Shown here piece by piece: positions 8,602-16,182 of a stretch of 35,548 bases of DNA. Source of the stretch: a virus; IMG/VR virus record IMGVR_UViG_3300009436_000054, positions 1 to 35,548 of that record; one strand, given 5' to 3'. Each line of letters opens with the position of its first letter. The first letter of the stretch is position 1. The position numbers were made by a program, and so were the translations under genes. Below the pieces are notes generated by a model that was given only the letters and a program-made list of their open reading frames with translations, had not been told where the DNA came from and searched no databases.

Positions 8602-9035
8602 TGGTAGTCCTCCCAGACCTTTAACTAGTTTCACTAGCTTCTATTAAACCTTTAAGGTTACCAGAGAGAGAGGTACCATAGGAATATTATCCTAAGGTTT
8701 CTTTCTCTAAGGGTTCTTGCCGTGTCGAGGATGCCCCATAGACCCTTAAGGGGGGAAGGGGGTGGTATCCTCTAAATAGATATTTATATATTTTTAATAT
8801 AGCCTATAAAGTGCTATAAGATCCTAGGGCCCCTTCATACCCTAAGCAATACATATCTACGTCTCTTGTGTCTTCCTACGTATACTCTCTCTCTATAAGG
8901 TACCGAATTGAATCTTTAGGGGCTGTAAGGGTCTTTAGGGAGGACATAGATAATACCCCATGATATCAGGTACCTTGTATATACTTCAGACCCCCCTCAG
9001 ATCCCTCAAGACTCCCTGTAATCCTGTAGTAACTA

Positions 9036-9050
9036 GAGCCCTTTGGGCTC
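9036..9050. repeat. Hairpin repeat copy 1 (6-bp stem, 3-nt loop)
   Basis: GAGCCC-TTT-GGGCTC lies within AGAGCCCTTTGGGCTCCT. It shares 17 of 18 bases with copies at 9438 and 18461. No T-tract follows, so it is not a normal terminator, and there is no gene immediately upstream to terminate. It lies about 190 bases before the first rightward gene. Confidence 0.7.
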
Positions 9051-9136
9051 CTGTGAGGTTCTATTAGGTATCCCTAGAGTCCTTGTAGAATCCTGCTAGT
9101 GTGAGGGGGTCTCGGGGGACCTTAGGGATAGCCCCT

Positions 9137-9176
9137 TAGAACCCCATAGAATCCATTAGAATCTATCAGTATACTG
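9137..9176. repeat. Three tandem TAGA decamers followed by a palindrome
   Basis: TAGAACCCCA, TAGAATCCAT and TAGAATCTAT are in exact 10-base register and are followed at once by the 10-base palindrome CAGTATACTG. Related TAG words with 11-base spacing begin at 9075, 9086 and 9097. Helical phasing suggests a protein-binding array or bent DNA. Confidence 0.6.
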
Positions 9177-9238
9177 GTAGGTACACATCATCATTAAAGT
9201 TCCTTAGGAATCCCTAGGGACTCATCGGAGGTATCATC

Positions 9239-9430
9239 ATGTTAGAAGTTCTTAATGACCCTTGGGGTTTGTTTGCCATGTCTATTATATCAGGTATGGT
9301 ATTGTTAATTGTTATCTGTGCATTCGTTATAAGTATTAAAGGTCACATCAATTACCTTAGTAAGCCTAAGTCTGGGGCTACTAAAATGTGTGATCGTGAA
9401 TTGCGTCGTAGACTTCGTAAACGTGCGTAA
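9239..9430 (+). CDS. Small single-pass membrane protein, first early gene
   Basis: This 63-aa protein has one hydrophobic segment (about residues 11-34, ending LLIVICAFVISIK) and a basic C-terminus (CDRELRRRLRKRA) that would face the cytoplasm. GGAGG eight bases upstream gives a strong start. It is the first gene to the right of the divergent control region, the position where phages place host-takeover or superinfection-exclusion proteins. That role is inference. No family is recognised. Confidence 0.75.
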   Translation: MLEVLNDPWGLFAMSIISGMVLLIVICAFVISIKGHINYLSKPKSGATKMCDRELRRRLRKRA

Positions 9431-9438
9431 TTATCTTA

Positions 9439-9453
9439 GAGCCCTTCGGGCTC
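9439..9453. repeat. Hairpin repeat copy 2 (6-bp stem, 3-nt loop)
   Basis: GAGCCC-TTC-GGGCTC lies within AGAGCCCTTCGGGCTCCT, between the first early gene and the SSB-like gene at 9522. The following bases are TTGGAGAG, so a U-tract is absent. It could be a weak terminator, an RNA processing site or a promoter hairpin for the downstream gene. Confidence 0.65.
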
Positions 9454-9521
9454 CTTGGAGAGTCCTAGTGGCTCTTCCTAAATTCATTTACCAAGTGGTT
9501 AATTCCCAAGAGGATAGTAAT

Positions 9522-10001
9522 ATGTCAAACGTTAAAATACGTGAAGTAGCAATCCCTAATGTAACTATCTCTGCGTGTAAGTTGCGTAGAGCGTATCAAG
9601 GCAAGTATGGTCTGCAGTACGGAGCTCATCTTATGGGTGAAGGTCTGGCTGAGATAGGTCTGAAAGAAGCCAATGATGGTGGTTACTGGTACAGCACTAA
9701 TGCTAAGTATGGTTCAATGGATGTTGAAGTTCCTCCTGTAGATATTATGGATGAGAACGGTGAAGACATCACTGATGACTTAGAGAATGGTGCTAAGGCT
9801 CATATGTTGTTTGAGCTTCGTGATTACCCTGCAGGTGTTCGTAAAGATGGTACCAAGTTCAAATCTGGTACTAATGTTAGACTTGTTGCAGTTCGTGCCC
9901 TTGACTTCAATGTCAAGCAATCTAAACAAGATCGTCTTTCTTCAGCACTGTTAGGTCTTGAAGTAGAATCAGACTCTAAAGCTTCAGCAGAGTTGTTCTA
10001 A
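9522..10001 (+). CDS. OB-fold ssDNA-binding-like protein (first of two)
   Basis: I chose the ATG at 9522 (159 aa) because AAGAGGATA precedes it; the open frame upstream has no ribosome site. The protein has alternating beta-type stretches and an acidic region (DENGEDITDDLENG), and ends in ELF. Its segment LENGAKAHMLFELRDYPAG, followed by GTNVRLVAVRALDFN, parallels IGNGSVGNVKVYRREYD ... STILTAIQITNL of the gp2.5-like SSB at 16629. A T7 gp2.5-type ssDNA-binding role is therefore likely, but this is pattern matching, not a search. Two strong terminators follow directly, suggesting its own short, abundant transcript early in infection. Confidence 0.55.
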   Translation: MSNVKIREVAIPNVTISACKLRRAYQGKYGLQYGAHLMGEGLAEIGLKEANDGGYWYSTNAKYGSMDVEVPPVDIMDENGEDITDDLENGAKAHMLFELRDYPAGVRKDGTKFKSGTNVRLVAVRALDFNVKQSKQDRLSSALLGLEVESDSKASAELF

Positions 10002-10007
10002 CCCCAT

Positions 10008-10037
10008 GAGGCGTACTTCGGTGCGTCTCTAATTTTT
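10008..10037 (+). terminator. Rho-independent terminator 1 after the SSB-like gene
   Basis: GAGGCGTAC and GTGCGTCTC pair over nine positions (two G-U) around a TTCG tetraloop, followed by TAATTTTT. It lies seven bases after the stop codon of the 9522 gene. Confidence 0.9.
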
Positions 10038-10044
10038 CCCCTAG

Positions 10045-10081
10045 TGGTGAGCACTCCTTCGTGGGTGCTTGCCCTTTTTTT
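10045..10081 (+). terminator. Rho-independent terminator 2 (tandem)
   Basis: GGTGAGCAC and GTGCTTGCC pair over nine positions (two G-U) around a loop containing CCTTCG, and are followed by CTTTTTTT. It backs up the terminator at 10008 and insulates the amidoligase cassette from early transcription. Confidence 0.88.
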
Positions 10082-10088
10082 GTTCTAA

Positions 10089-10106
10089 CCGACAACACAT
10101 ACATGC
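10089..10106 (+). promoter_or_regulatory. CCGACAA...ACATGC motif, copy 1
   Basis: CCGACAACACATACATGC begins eight bases after the T-tract of the tandem terminator and precedes the gene starting at 10140. The same bipartite motif occurs at 17851 and 17885, also just behind a terminator. That placement suggests a phage promoter or operator. Confidence 0.35.
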
Positions 10107-10139
10107 AAAATCCACCAACAACCAAATGGAGGCAGGCAA

Positions 10140-10406
10140 ATGCCAAGGTCCCTAAGATTCTATCGCAACCAATCAAGCCACGATAGGCTTGTCTATGATG
10201 CAATGTATACCCTCAGAGAACTCTCAATGATACTCGATATCAAAGAAAAGTCCTTGAGTAATCGAATAAACTCAAACACTGTCATACGTGATGAGCACGT
10301 AAGGCCCGTAAGATTCCGTTCAAAATCTTCACCTTGGAAACAATTTGAAACCAAAGCCGATGAGCTTTCAAGTAAATTCTTACGGAGGTCTTTGATATGT
10401 TATTAA
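10140..10406 (+). CDS. Small putative helix-turn-helix protein
   Basis: This 88-aa basic protein starts at an ATG with GGAGG eight bases upstream. Residues about 24-45 (TLRELSMILDIKEKSLSNRI) read like a helix-turn-helix: a helix, a turn at LDIKEKS and a recognition-type helix SLSNRINS. The N-terminus is Arg-rich. It leads the amidoligase cassette, so it could regulate it, but this is inference. Its end overlaps the next tiny gene by 10 bases. No named family is recognised. Confidence 0.6.
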   Translation: MPRSLRFYRNQSSHDRLVYDAMYTLRELSMILDIKEKSLSNRINSNTVIRDEHVRPVRFRSKSSPWKQFETKADELSSKFLRRSLICY

Positions 10407-10483
10407 ATGACGCTAGTGTTTTAGGTATTACAATCTTAATTTTACACACAGGCTTGTGCCTGTATTACCAAGAGGATAAGTGA
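10397..10483 (+). CDS. 28-aa membrane peptide
   Basis: The peptide starts MLLNDASVLGITILILHTGL and ends CLYYQEDK. The middle is one hydrophobic segment (about residues 8-24). GGAGG sits eight bases upstream of the ATG, one of the better ribosome sites here. The stop codon is one base before the start of the next gene, so translation is probably coupled. Function unknown. Confidence 0.55.
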   Translation: MLLNDASVLGITILILHTGLCLYYQEDK

Positions 10484-10484
10484 T

Positions 10485-11390
10485 ATGAGTGTTTCATTCA
10501 ATGTTCACCTTAGTGACTATCGTACCCTTAAGTACCTTAGTAAACCCTGCTTCGCTGCAGTCAATGGGGCAACCTATGGGATGTCTCATGCTAGGCTAGA
10601 CTACATAGAGTATCTACCCTTCATGCAATGCAAGTGGGATGGAAACGCCAACAAAAGCATCGAGAAGATCTCGATGAATGAATCAATGGATTGGGACAGA
10701 GCATGTCAATGGTGGGACTACCTACTAAGCTTACCGTACTTCGGTAACATGGTAGCTGATCGTCCCGATAATCACTATGCGATGCAACACGGATTCAAGG
10801 TCCGATGCAATGCCCCTTCGGACCGAGTGATGCTCGTATTGTTTATGTTCAGAGCCCCACAGTTCCAAGCAGGTATCGTTAACACTTGGTGTCATATTGT
10901 GGATAAATTTAAATGTTCCAAAGATGTCGCCTTCGTGCTGGCATTTGCGTTGAACAACACCAATTATGGTGCTAGAGGGTACAACTATCCAGACAAAGAT
11001 ACGTACCTTCAACGCTTCAATCCTGCCACAGATGAAGAAAGTTCTATCATTTACCCTGGATATTTAAGTTACACAGGTGCAAAGCTTATGATTAACAGGT
11101 TGTTAGGTGATGACTTTGATACCCTTATGTACGCTGGTGAGCAAGATATTATGTCTCAGTCTAACACTTACAAAAGGTTCCCCATAAGGAATAAGAAAGC
11201 TCTGGGCAGATTCCTTGCAAAGAAACAAGGGTGCAGTTACTCAACAGGTAATCTTCAGTGTATCATCAACAACGATATCCTTAAGTTACCCCCAGTAAAA
11301 AGACACTGGCAGTTACATCACCAGTATGGCACTAACTACATCCTTAACGATGATCAAATGCATGAACTGATTGCAATGATGGAGGAATGA
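10485..11390 (+). CDS. Unknown protein of the amidoligase cassette
   Basis: This 301-aa soluble protein starts at an ATG behind AGAGGAT. It is rich in Trp, Tyr and Asn, with segments such as MDWDRACQWWDYLLSLPYFG, FALNNTNYGARGYNYPDKDT and YPGYLSYTGAKLMINRLLGD. I recognise no domain and no obvious nucleotide-binding or nuclease motif. It is followed after one base by the type-2 amidoligase gene, so it is translationally linked to the cassette. It may be an accessory factor or the carrier/substrate of that chemistry; this is inference from neighbourhood only. Confidence 0.8.
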   Translation: MSVSFNVHLSDYRTLKYLSKPCFAAVNGATYGMSHARLDYIEYLPFMQCKWDGNANKSIEKISMNESMDWDRACQWWDYLLSLPYFGNMVADRPDNHYAMQHGFKVRCNAPSDRVMLVLFMFRAPQFQAGIVNTWCHIVDKFKCSKDVAFVLAFALNNTNYGARGYNYPDKDTYLQRFNPATDEESSIIYPGYLSYTGAKLMINRLLGDDFDTLMYAGEQDIMSQSNTYKRFPIRNKKALGRFLAKKQGCSYSTGNLQCIINNDILKLPPVKRHWQLHHQYGTNYILNDDQMHELIAMMEE

Positions 11391-11391
11391 C

Positions 11392-12183
11392 ATGAGACTT
11401 TCTAATGTAACTGTGGGTGCAGACCCTGAAGTATTCGTTGCGACATCCGATGGTTCTATCACATCAGCCATTGGTCATGTAGGTGGTAGTAAGTTATTCC
11501 CTCGACCAGTAACTGACGGTGGTGTTCAAGAGGACAATGTACTTGCAGAGTTCAACATCAACCCTGCAAGATCCAAGATGGAGTTCATTAACAATATGGA
11601 TTCCGTCATGGCTGACCTCAAGAGTATCCTTGAAAGTAACCAACTGCAGCCTATCATTATCCCTAGTCATACGTACACCACAGAGCAGCTACAAAGCTTT
11701 GGTCCGGATGCTATGGAGTTTGGTTGTAGTTCTGAATGGAACGCTTGGACGGACCGTAGGTTGCCTAAGCCTAAGTCTGAAGGGCATACCCTAAGGACTG
11801 CTGGTGGTCACATTCATGTTGGTTATGACGACCCACAAACCTTTACTAACCTCTCTTTGGTTAAGATGTTAGACTATGTTATTGGGTTGCCTTCTATTTT
11901 GATTGATACCGACAGTCAAAGGCGAAAGCTCTATGGCAAGGCAGGCTCCATGCGTCACAAGGATTACGGTGTTGAGTACAGAACTGTAAGTAACTTCTGG
12001 CTCGGATCACAGGAGCTTATGTCTTGGGTATATGATCGTACCCTATGGGCCACTCAGAACCTTAACTTACTACCAGAGTTTATGGAGATTGCAGACGGTA
12101 ATACTATCCGTAAAGTAATCAACAACAGTAAGTCGAGAGAGGCAACTAACATTATCAATGACTTAAACTTGGAGGCTATATGA
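11392..12183 (+). CDS. COOH-NH2 ligase, phiEco32-like type 2 amidoligase
   Basis: This 263-aa protein belongs to the glutamine-synthetase-fold amidoligases, which use ATP to join a carboxylate to an amine. Family-like motifs include GADPEVF at residues 9-15, AEFNINPA at 52-59, GGHIHVG at 138-144 and GVEYRTVSNFW at 193-203. The acidic, His and Arg residues in these are the expected metal and ATP ligands. This pattern is the Pfam family named for phage phiEco32 (COOH.NH2 ligase type 2). The ATG has GGAGG upstream, and the end overlaps the next gene by four bases (ATGA), indicating coupling. Substrate unknown. Confidence 0.85.
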   Translation: MRLSNVTVGADPEVFVATSDGSITSAIGHVGGSKLFPRPVTDGGVQEDNVLAEFNINPARSKMEFINNMDSVMADLKSILESNQLQPIIIPSHTYTTEQLQSFGPDAMEFGCSSEWNAWTDRRLPKPKSEGHTLRTAGGHIHVGYDDPQTFTNLSLVKMLDYVIGLPSILIDTDSQRRKLYGKAGSMRHKDYGVEYRTVSNFWLGSQELMSWVYDRTLWATQNLNLLPEFMEIADGNTIRKVINNSKSREATNIINDLNLEAI

Positions 12184-12863
12184 TTAACGGTGAAGAAATC
12201 TTATCGGATATCTCAGCTCGTGACTTCAGTGTTACTTATGCTGATACGTATCTCCAATTCAAAACCAGAGATGATGATGGGTGGTACCCTGCTCGTGTCT
12301 TAGATGTAAACTATACTGATGATTCTTTCTTACTTATACTAAGGAAACTCAACGGTGATACTGTAAAGCTTGACCCTAAAGACCCTAGTAACTCCATAAA
12401 GTTTGATTGGCCTGAGCTAGGCTACATCAACCACAAAGCTCACTCAGTCTATGTTGAGAGAACTGCCAGAAGACAATGGAAGAAAGGTCTAAGGCAATCT
12501 TGTATACATGTGGTACCAACAGATCGTAGGTTACTTATAGCCCTTCAAGAAGACGGGATTATATCCGATGGATCATTCTCTGATTCAGCTATCGGAGAGC
12601 TATACAATCCAACCTACACAAATCTTAAAGATGCAATTGAGCTAGTAGTTGAAGGTGAGAAGATAGCACGTTGTATCTCTCCACACTTTGCTATATCATC
12701 TTGTTACTACTTAGATAAACCTGTTCTTATGTATCGTAACAATATCGTGGGTGTCATTGAAGATAATAAAGTATTGATACCTGATCAAGTAAACCATTTA
12801 ATTCCAATGCTTCGGAGGATTGTCCCAAATGGACTACACAATTCAATCTTATTACAACCATAA
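12180..12863 (+). CDS. Unknown protein of the amidoligase cassette
   Basis: This 227-aa protein starts at the ATG of an ATGA overlap with the upstream amidoligase. The N-terminal 75 residues look all-beta (GWYPARVLDVNYTDD, then LLILRKLNGDTVKLDP), like a small barrel. The rest is mixed and ends near VNHLIPMLRRIVPNGLHN. No catalytic signature is apparent. It is sandwiched between two amidoligases and overlaps the second by 35 bases, so it probably acts with them, for example as a substrate-presenting or structural subunit. That is inference. Confidence 0.8.
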   Translation: MINGEEILSDISARDFSVTYADTYLQFKTRDDDGWYPARVLDVNYTDDSFLLILRKLNGDTVKLDPKDPSNSIKFDWPELGYINHKAHSVYVERTARRQWKKGLRQSCIHVVPTDRRLLIALQEDGIISDGSFSDSAIGELYNPTYTNLKDAIELVVEGEKIARCISPHFAISSCYYLDKPVLMYRNNIVGVIEDNKVLIPDQVNHLIPMLRRIVPNGLHNSILLQP

Positions 12864-13734
12864 AGAACCTGACCCAGATACAACTAGGTTAGGTGAGCTT
12901 ATCTCAGGAACAAGGGTAGGTGTTGAGGTTGAGATAGAAAACTTACGTGATGCCCCTAAAGTCCCTGGGTGGCGTTGTATACCCGATGGGTCTCTGCGTA
13001 ACAATGGCGTAGAGTATGTATTCCGTGGACCTCTTGGTGGTTCTGCTGCAGTCTCAAGGCTATCAAAGCTTGAAGAAGCACTGGAAGGCCAAGGTACTTT
13101 TGGTTTTAGAACTTCAGTACATGTCCATGTGGATGCAAGGGATATGCCATGGTCTAAAGTATGTGACCTCGTTACACTGTATGCTATGGTAGAGCCTTAC
13201 CTGTTTAGTATATGTGGTCAAGAAAGAGAAGAAAGTATATACTCTCTGTCTTTATACCGTGGTCAAAACCAAATCAGTAGGCTACTTGATATCTTTAAGG
13301 ATGGACCTGATCGTTTGAGGTATTCATCCTGGGAGAAATACTCTGCAATAAACCTGCAATCCCTTGTGGAACGTGGAGCTATTGAGTTCAGGGGTCATGA
13401 AGGTACCTGTGATAAAGATAGACTAATCAATTGGATCAATCATTTACTTTGTTTGAAACAGTTTGTATTAGACCCTAATAAATACATCTCAGATATACCA
13501 ACACTACTTAGTACTGAAGGTTCTAAAGCTATGCTAAAGTATGTGTTCGGTGATCTTGTAAGAGAGAATAAGATCCATGCTAATGACTCAAGCATGAAGA
13601 TCTTTCAAGGTGTATGGGTCGCAGAAGAGTTACTTTTTAATTCTCGTTTGAGAGAAGTTCACGACTTAATAGTAAGTCATAACCAAGGCGAAAGACAATT
13701 GTCAAAGATAAAGGATAAATTATGTGCGGATTAG
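12829..13734 (+). CDS. Amidoligase_2-family enzyme
   Basis: I use the ATG at 12829 (301 aa) with GGAGG about ten bases upstream; a TTG nine bases earlier is too close to that site. Glutamine-synthetase-fold amidoligase motifs are clear: GVEVEIE at residues 31-37, DGSLRNNGVEYVF at 53-65, SVHVHVDARD at 96-105 and GAIEFRGHEGT at 183-193. The Glu and His residues are the expected Mg-ATP ligands. It belongs to a different amidoligase family from the gene at 11392, so the cassette holds two non-identical ligases. The start lies inside the upstream gene and the end overlaps the amidotransferase by 13 bases. Confidence 0.85.
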   Translation: MDYTIQSYYNHKEPDPDTTRLGELISGTRVGVEVEIENLRDAPKVPGWRCIPDGSLRNNGVEYVFRGPLGGSAAVSRLSKLEEALEGQGTFGFRTSVHVHVDARDMPWSKVCDLVTLYAMVEPYLFSICGQEREESIYSLSLYRGQNQISRLLDIFKDGPDRLRYSSWEKYSAINLQSLVERGAIEFRGHEGTCDKDRLINWINHLLCLKQFVLDPNKYISDIPTLLSTEGSKAMLKYVFGDLVRENKIHANDSSMKIFQGVWVAEELLFNSRLREVHDLIVSHNQGERQLSKIKDKLCAD

Positions 13735-14897
13735 TTGGAGTAATAGGTGATATCAACTTCCAAGATGCAAAAGTATTTAATCAACTGTTGTTTGTAGACA
13801 CACTACGTGGTGCTCACAGTACAGGTGTAGCTACTAATGATATAAATAATGTAGTCACTACCTACAAGAAGGCCCTTAGTGCCCCTGATTTTCTTCAGTT
13901 GAAACATGGGGCTAATATAGTAAGTAATACTTCAGGTGACTTCTTGCTTGGTCACAATAGATATGCTACCCAGGGTGCAGTTAACGACATCAATGCTCAC
14001 CCATTTACATACGGTAATGTAACGCTGGCACACAACGGTACACTCGGTGACCAGACAACCCTCCCTGACCACAAAGATTTCACTGTGGATAGTGAGAACA
14101 TTGCGTATGCTATGGGCCTTACTAAAGACCCTGAAGAAGTTATCAGTGTCCTTAAAGGTGCCTTTGCTTTGTCTTGGTACAATGATCACACCATGGAGTT
14201 CTATCTGGTACGTAATGAAGAACGTCCATTGTGGGTAGCAAGAAATGCTAAACGTGATACGTATTACTATGCTTCAGAAAGACATATGCTTGAAGCTATA
14301 CTATGTCGTAATGATATAACGTATTCTCTTGAAGAGTTACCTGTTGGTGTTCTACTATCCTTTAATCTAAAAGATACTAAAGGCCTTAAGCCTACTCAAC
14401 GTATAGTTAAGATTCAACCTAAGTATATCAAGCCTCAGTTAGGTTACCAAGGTTACTATGGTAGTAGCGGTGCATGGGCTAAGGCTGTAAAGAGTAAGCC
14501 TTCTCACCCACTTAACAACCTAACTAAGTATGACCTTAAGATTGGTGATGAGATTGAGTTCTACTCTGAGGGTGTTAAGGCTAAGCACCTGAAGGGTAAG
14601 AATAAAAAGCCTCTGCTTGGTATTAGTACTGATGGGTTACACCTTGAAGTTAAATGTTTCAATGCACCAAACCCAGCCATAGCTGGATACTATTCTGCTT
14701 ATGTAAAGAGTATGATCAAGGGTGGTAAAGATAACAAAGAAGATATTGTTATTTGTGATACACCTTTTATTACTGAAGTTATTGAAGATGATATCAATAA
14801 CAAAGATAAGAAAGAAGATGTTGAAAAGCTTTTAGTATCTAGGAAAGTAACCTTATCTGTGGAGGAATATGATGACAGTCCTTGTATTACCGTATAA
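13722..14897 (+). CDS. Class II glutamine amidotransferase
   Basis: This 391-aa protein has an N-terminal Ntn-hydrolase glutaminase domain. Cys2 (MCGLVGVIGD) would be the nucleophile after Met removal. RGAHSTG (29-35), HNRYATQG (78-85), NAHPF (91-95) and AHNGTL (103-108) are the conserved glutamine-binding and oxyanion segments. The domain releases ammonia from glutamine. The C-terminal 200 residues (from about 190) match no synthetase or isomerase domain I recognise, so the ammonia or glutamyl group is probably passed to neighbouring ligases. AAAGGATAAATT precedes the ATG. It overlaps both neighbours, consistent with a complex made in equal amounts. Confidence 0.9.
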   Translation: MCGLVGVIGDINFQDAKVFNQLLFVDTLRGAHSTGVATNDINNVVTTYKKALSAPDFLQLKHGANIVSNTSGDFLLGHNRYATQGAVNDINAHPFTYGNVTLAHNGTLGDQTTLPDHKDFTVDSENIAYAMGLTKDPEEVISVLKGAFALSWYNDHTMEFYLVRNEERPLWVARNAKRDTYYYASERHMLEAILCRNDITYSLEELPVGVLLSFNLKDTKGLKPTQRIVKIQPKYIKPQLGYQGYYGSSGAWAKAVKSKPSHPLNNLTKYDLKIGDEIEFYSEGVKAKHLKGKNKKPLLGISTDGLHLEVKCFNAPNPAIAGYYSAYVKSMIKGGKDNKEDIVICDTPFITEVIEDDINNKDKKEDVEKLLVSRKVTLSVEEYDDSPCITV

Positions 14898-16020
14898 GAA
14901 AGCCAGTGAATCTGCAAAGAGTTTATCTGTTTCTCTTAACTGCAAAAGAATGAAGTTAGAGAACTCTTCTATCAGAGATAAGGAAGATCTAACTATTATT
15001 AACTGGGGCAACTCAACAAAAGATTTATCCCACTTGCCCTCCGCAAAAGTAATAAACAAACAGGAAAGTGTACGACTAGCTTCTAATAAACTTGACTTCT
15101 TTGGTAAGATAGAAGAGGAAAACAAAGATGCTTTCGTATCTGTTAACATTCCTGATTGGACTACTGACCCTGAGGTTGCTAAAGATTGGTACGCAGAGGG
15201 TCATGATGTTGTAATACGTAATACACTTCAAGGTCACTCTGGTGAAGGTATTGATCTTATCCGTTACAATCTTAATGATAATGCTAATGATGTTATCTAT
15301 GATGCCCCACTGTATACCAAGTATATGAAGAAGAGAGATGAGTTTCGTATACATGTTATGGGTGGAGTACCTATTCTAATCCAACGTAAGGGTATAAGAA
15401 CTTCTGAAAGCCCTTCAACGTATCAGATACGCAACACTGCCAATGGATTCATTTATCTAATATCAGATGTTGAACCTGATTCATCTGTAATAAGCCAGGC
15501 TATCAATTCAGTTAATGTACTTGGGCTAGACTTCGGTGCAGTAGATGTTATCTGGAATGAGCATAAGAAATTAGCTACTGTTCTTGAGATTAACACTGCA
15601 TGTGGCTTGAAAGGTGACACCACTATTGCAAGGTATAAGATTGGCTTTGAAAGGCTACTCAAAAATGAGAGGATACCTAAGTGGGATACACTCATTAGAC
15701 CATCCTCGCCCAGAGAAATCTTAGAAAATAAGTTTGCTCAGTATGCTTACTATGAAATGGATATACATGAGGGAGATACTGTTGATATTACTCGTGTCCT
15801 TGAAGAGATATTTATAAGCTTTTGTTCTCTCGGTGGTAGTGATGAAGGTATTAATCATTGGATGAATGCTGAACACCAAGGCTATGGTGGGTACTTTTAT
15901 ATACATTCAGTAAACCACAGAAGAAGTATAGCTCAAATAGCATTTACTGATGAGACAGAAGATACATGTCTCATTGACTTCCAGATACCCTTGTTATTAC
16001 TTGATCATATAGAAGAGTAG
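14869..16020 (+). CDS. ATP-grasp carboxylate-amine ligase
   Basis: This 383-aa protein shows ATP-grasp features. VVIRNTLQGHSGEGI (114-128) resembles the glycine-rich ATP loop. YTKYMKKRDEFRIHVM (149-164) resembles the RimK-type core. DFGAVDV (221-227) and LEINTACGL (239-247) fit the metal-binding Glu-x-Asn end. Such enzymes activate a carboxylate as acyl-phosphate and join it to an amine. The C-terminal 120 residues are unassigned. GGAGG lies three bases before the first ATG and six before the second, so the second Met may be used. The gene begins inside the amidotransferase gene, a strong sign of functional coupling. Confidence 0.85.
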   Translation: MMTVLVLPYKKASESAKSLSVSLNCKRMKLENSSIRDKEDLTIINWGNSTKDLSHLPSAKVINKQESVRLASNKLDFFGKIEEENKDAFVSVNIPDWTTDPEVAKDWYAEGHDVVIRNTLQGHSGEGIDLIRYNLNDNANDVIYDAPLYTKYMKKRDEFRIHVMGGVPILIQRKGIRTSESPSTYQIRNTANGFIYLISDVEPDSSVISQAINSVNVLGLDFGAVDVIWNEHKKLATVLEINTACGLKGDTTIARYKIGFERLLKNERIPKWDTLIRPSSPREILENKFAQYAYYEMDIHEGDTVDITRVLEEIFISFCSLGGSDEGINHWMNAEHQGYGGYFYIHSVNHRRSIAQIAFTDETEDTCLIDFQIPLLLLDHIEE

Positions 16021-16022
16021 CT

Positions 16023-16178
16023 ATGACTTTTGAAGAGTTTAAAAAAGAAATGTTTAAAGAAAACGTTGATGAAAGGATTGCTTATGGTGATCCTATTCTT
16101 CAATACAAAGACTATTGCTCAGAGTATAAAGAGTTTCTTATAGATGAGTATAGTAAACACGAAACCAAAGAGGATTAA
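16023..16178 (+). CDS. 51-aa acidic helical protein of the cassette
   Basis: The frame begins two bases after the ATP-grasp stop codon with MTFEEFKKEMFKENVDERIA and ends YSKHETKED. It is highly charged, aromatic-rich and probably helical. It ends four bases before the GTG of the cyclotransferase-like gene, so it fills the gap exactly. Because it lies in a cassette of peptide-bond-forming enzymes, it could be a small modified substrate or an adaptor; no family is known and this is speculation. Confidence 0.6.
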   Translation: MTFEEFKKEMFKENVDERIAYGDPILQYKDYCSEYKEFLIDEYSKHETKED

Positions 16179-16182
16179 TATC

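Larger units (their letters stand above)
8602..9238. other. Gene-free divergent region: likely genome end and/or control region
   Basis: No credible gene was found in these 637 bases between the divergent terminase and the first rightward gene. The region is dense in short CCTAAGG/CCTTAGG/CTTTAGGG-type words, resembling in style the short repeats flanking T7 terminal repeats. It contains palindromes (AACCTTTAAGGTT at 8647-8659, CCCTTAAGGG near 8733) and a G-rich run near 8741-8754. An AT-rich block covers about 8775-8820. The sequence CTCTCTCTCTATAAGGTACC occurs near 8890-8909, and regularly spaced TAGA decamers lie near the right end. No convincing sigma-70 promoter with both boxes is seen. 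Candidate roles are packaging end, origin, and promoters for both blocks. Confidence 0.6.

Noticed and set aside
8602-8634. Longer terminase start at a GTG, adding 11 residues
   Set aside because: The ATG at 8601 has GGGAGGA at ideal spacing, and that site lies within the proposed extension.
8775-8825. AT-rich block as a sigma-70 promoter
   Set aside because: No clear -35 and -10 pair at 16-18-base spacing could be defined; AT-richness alone is not evidence.
13932-14189. Minus-strand open frames inside the amidotransferase gene
   Set aside because: They are shadows of a gene with clear catalytic motifs and have no ribosome site.
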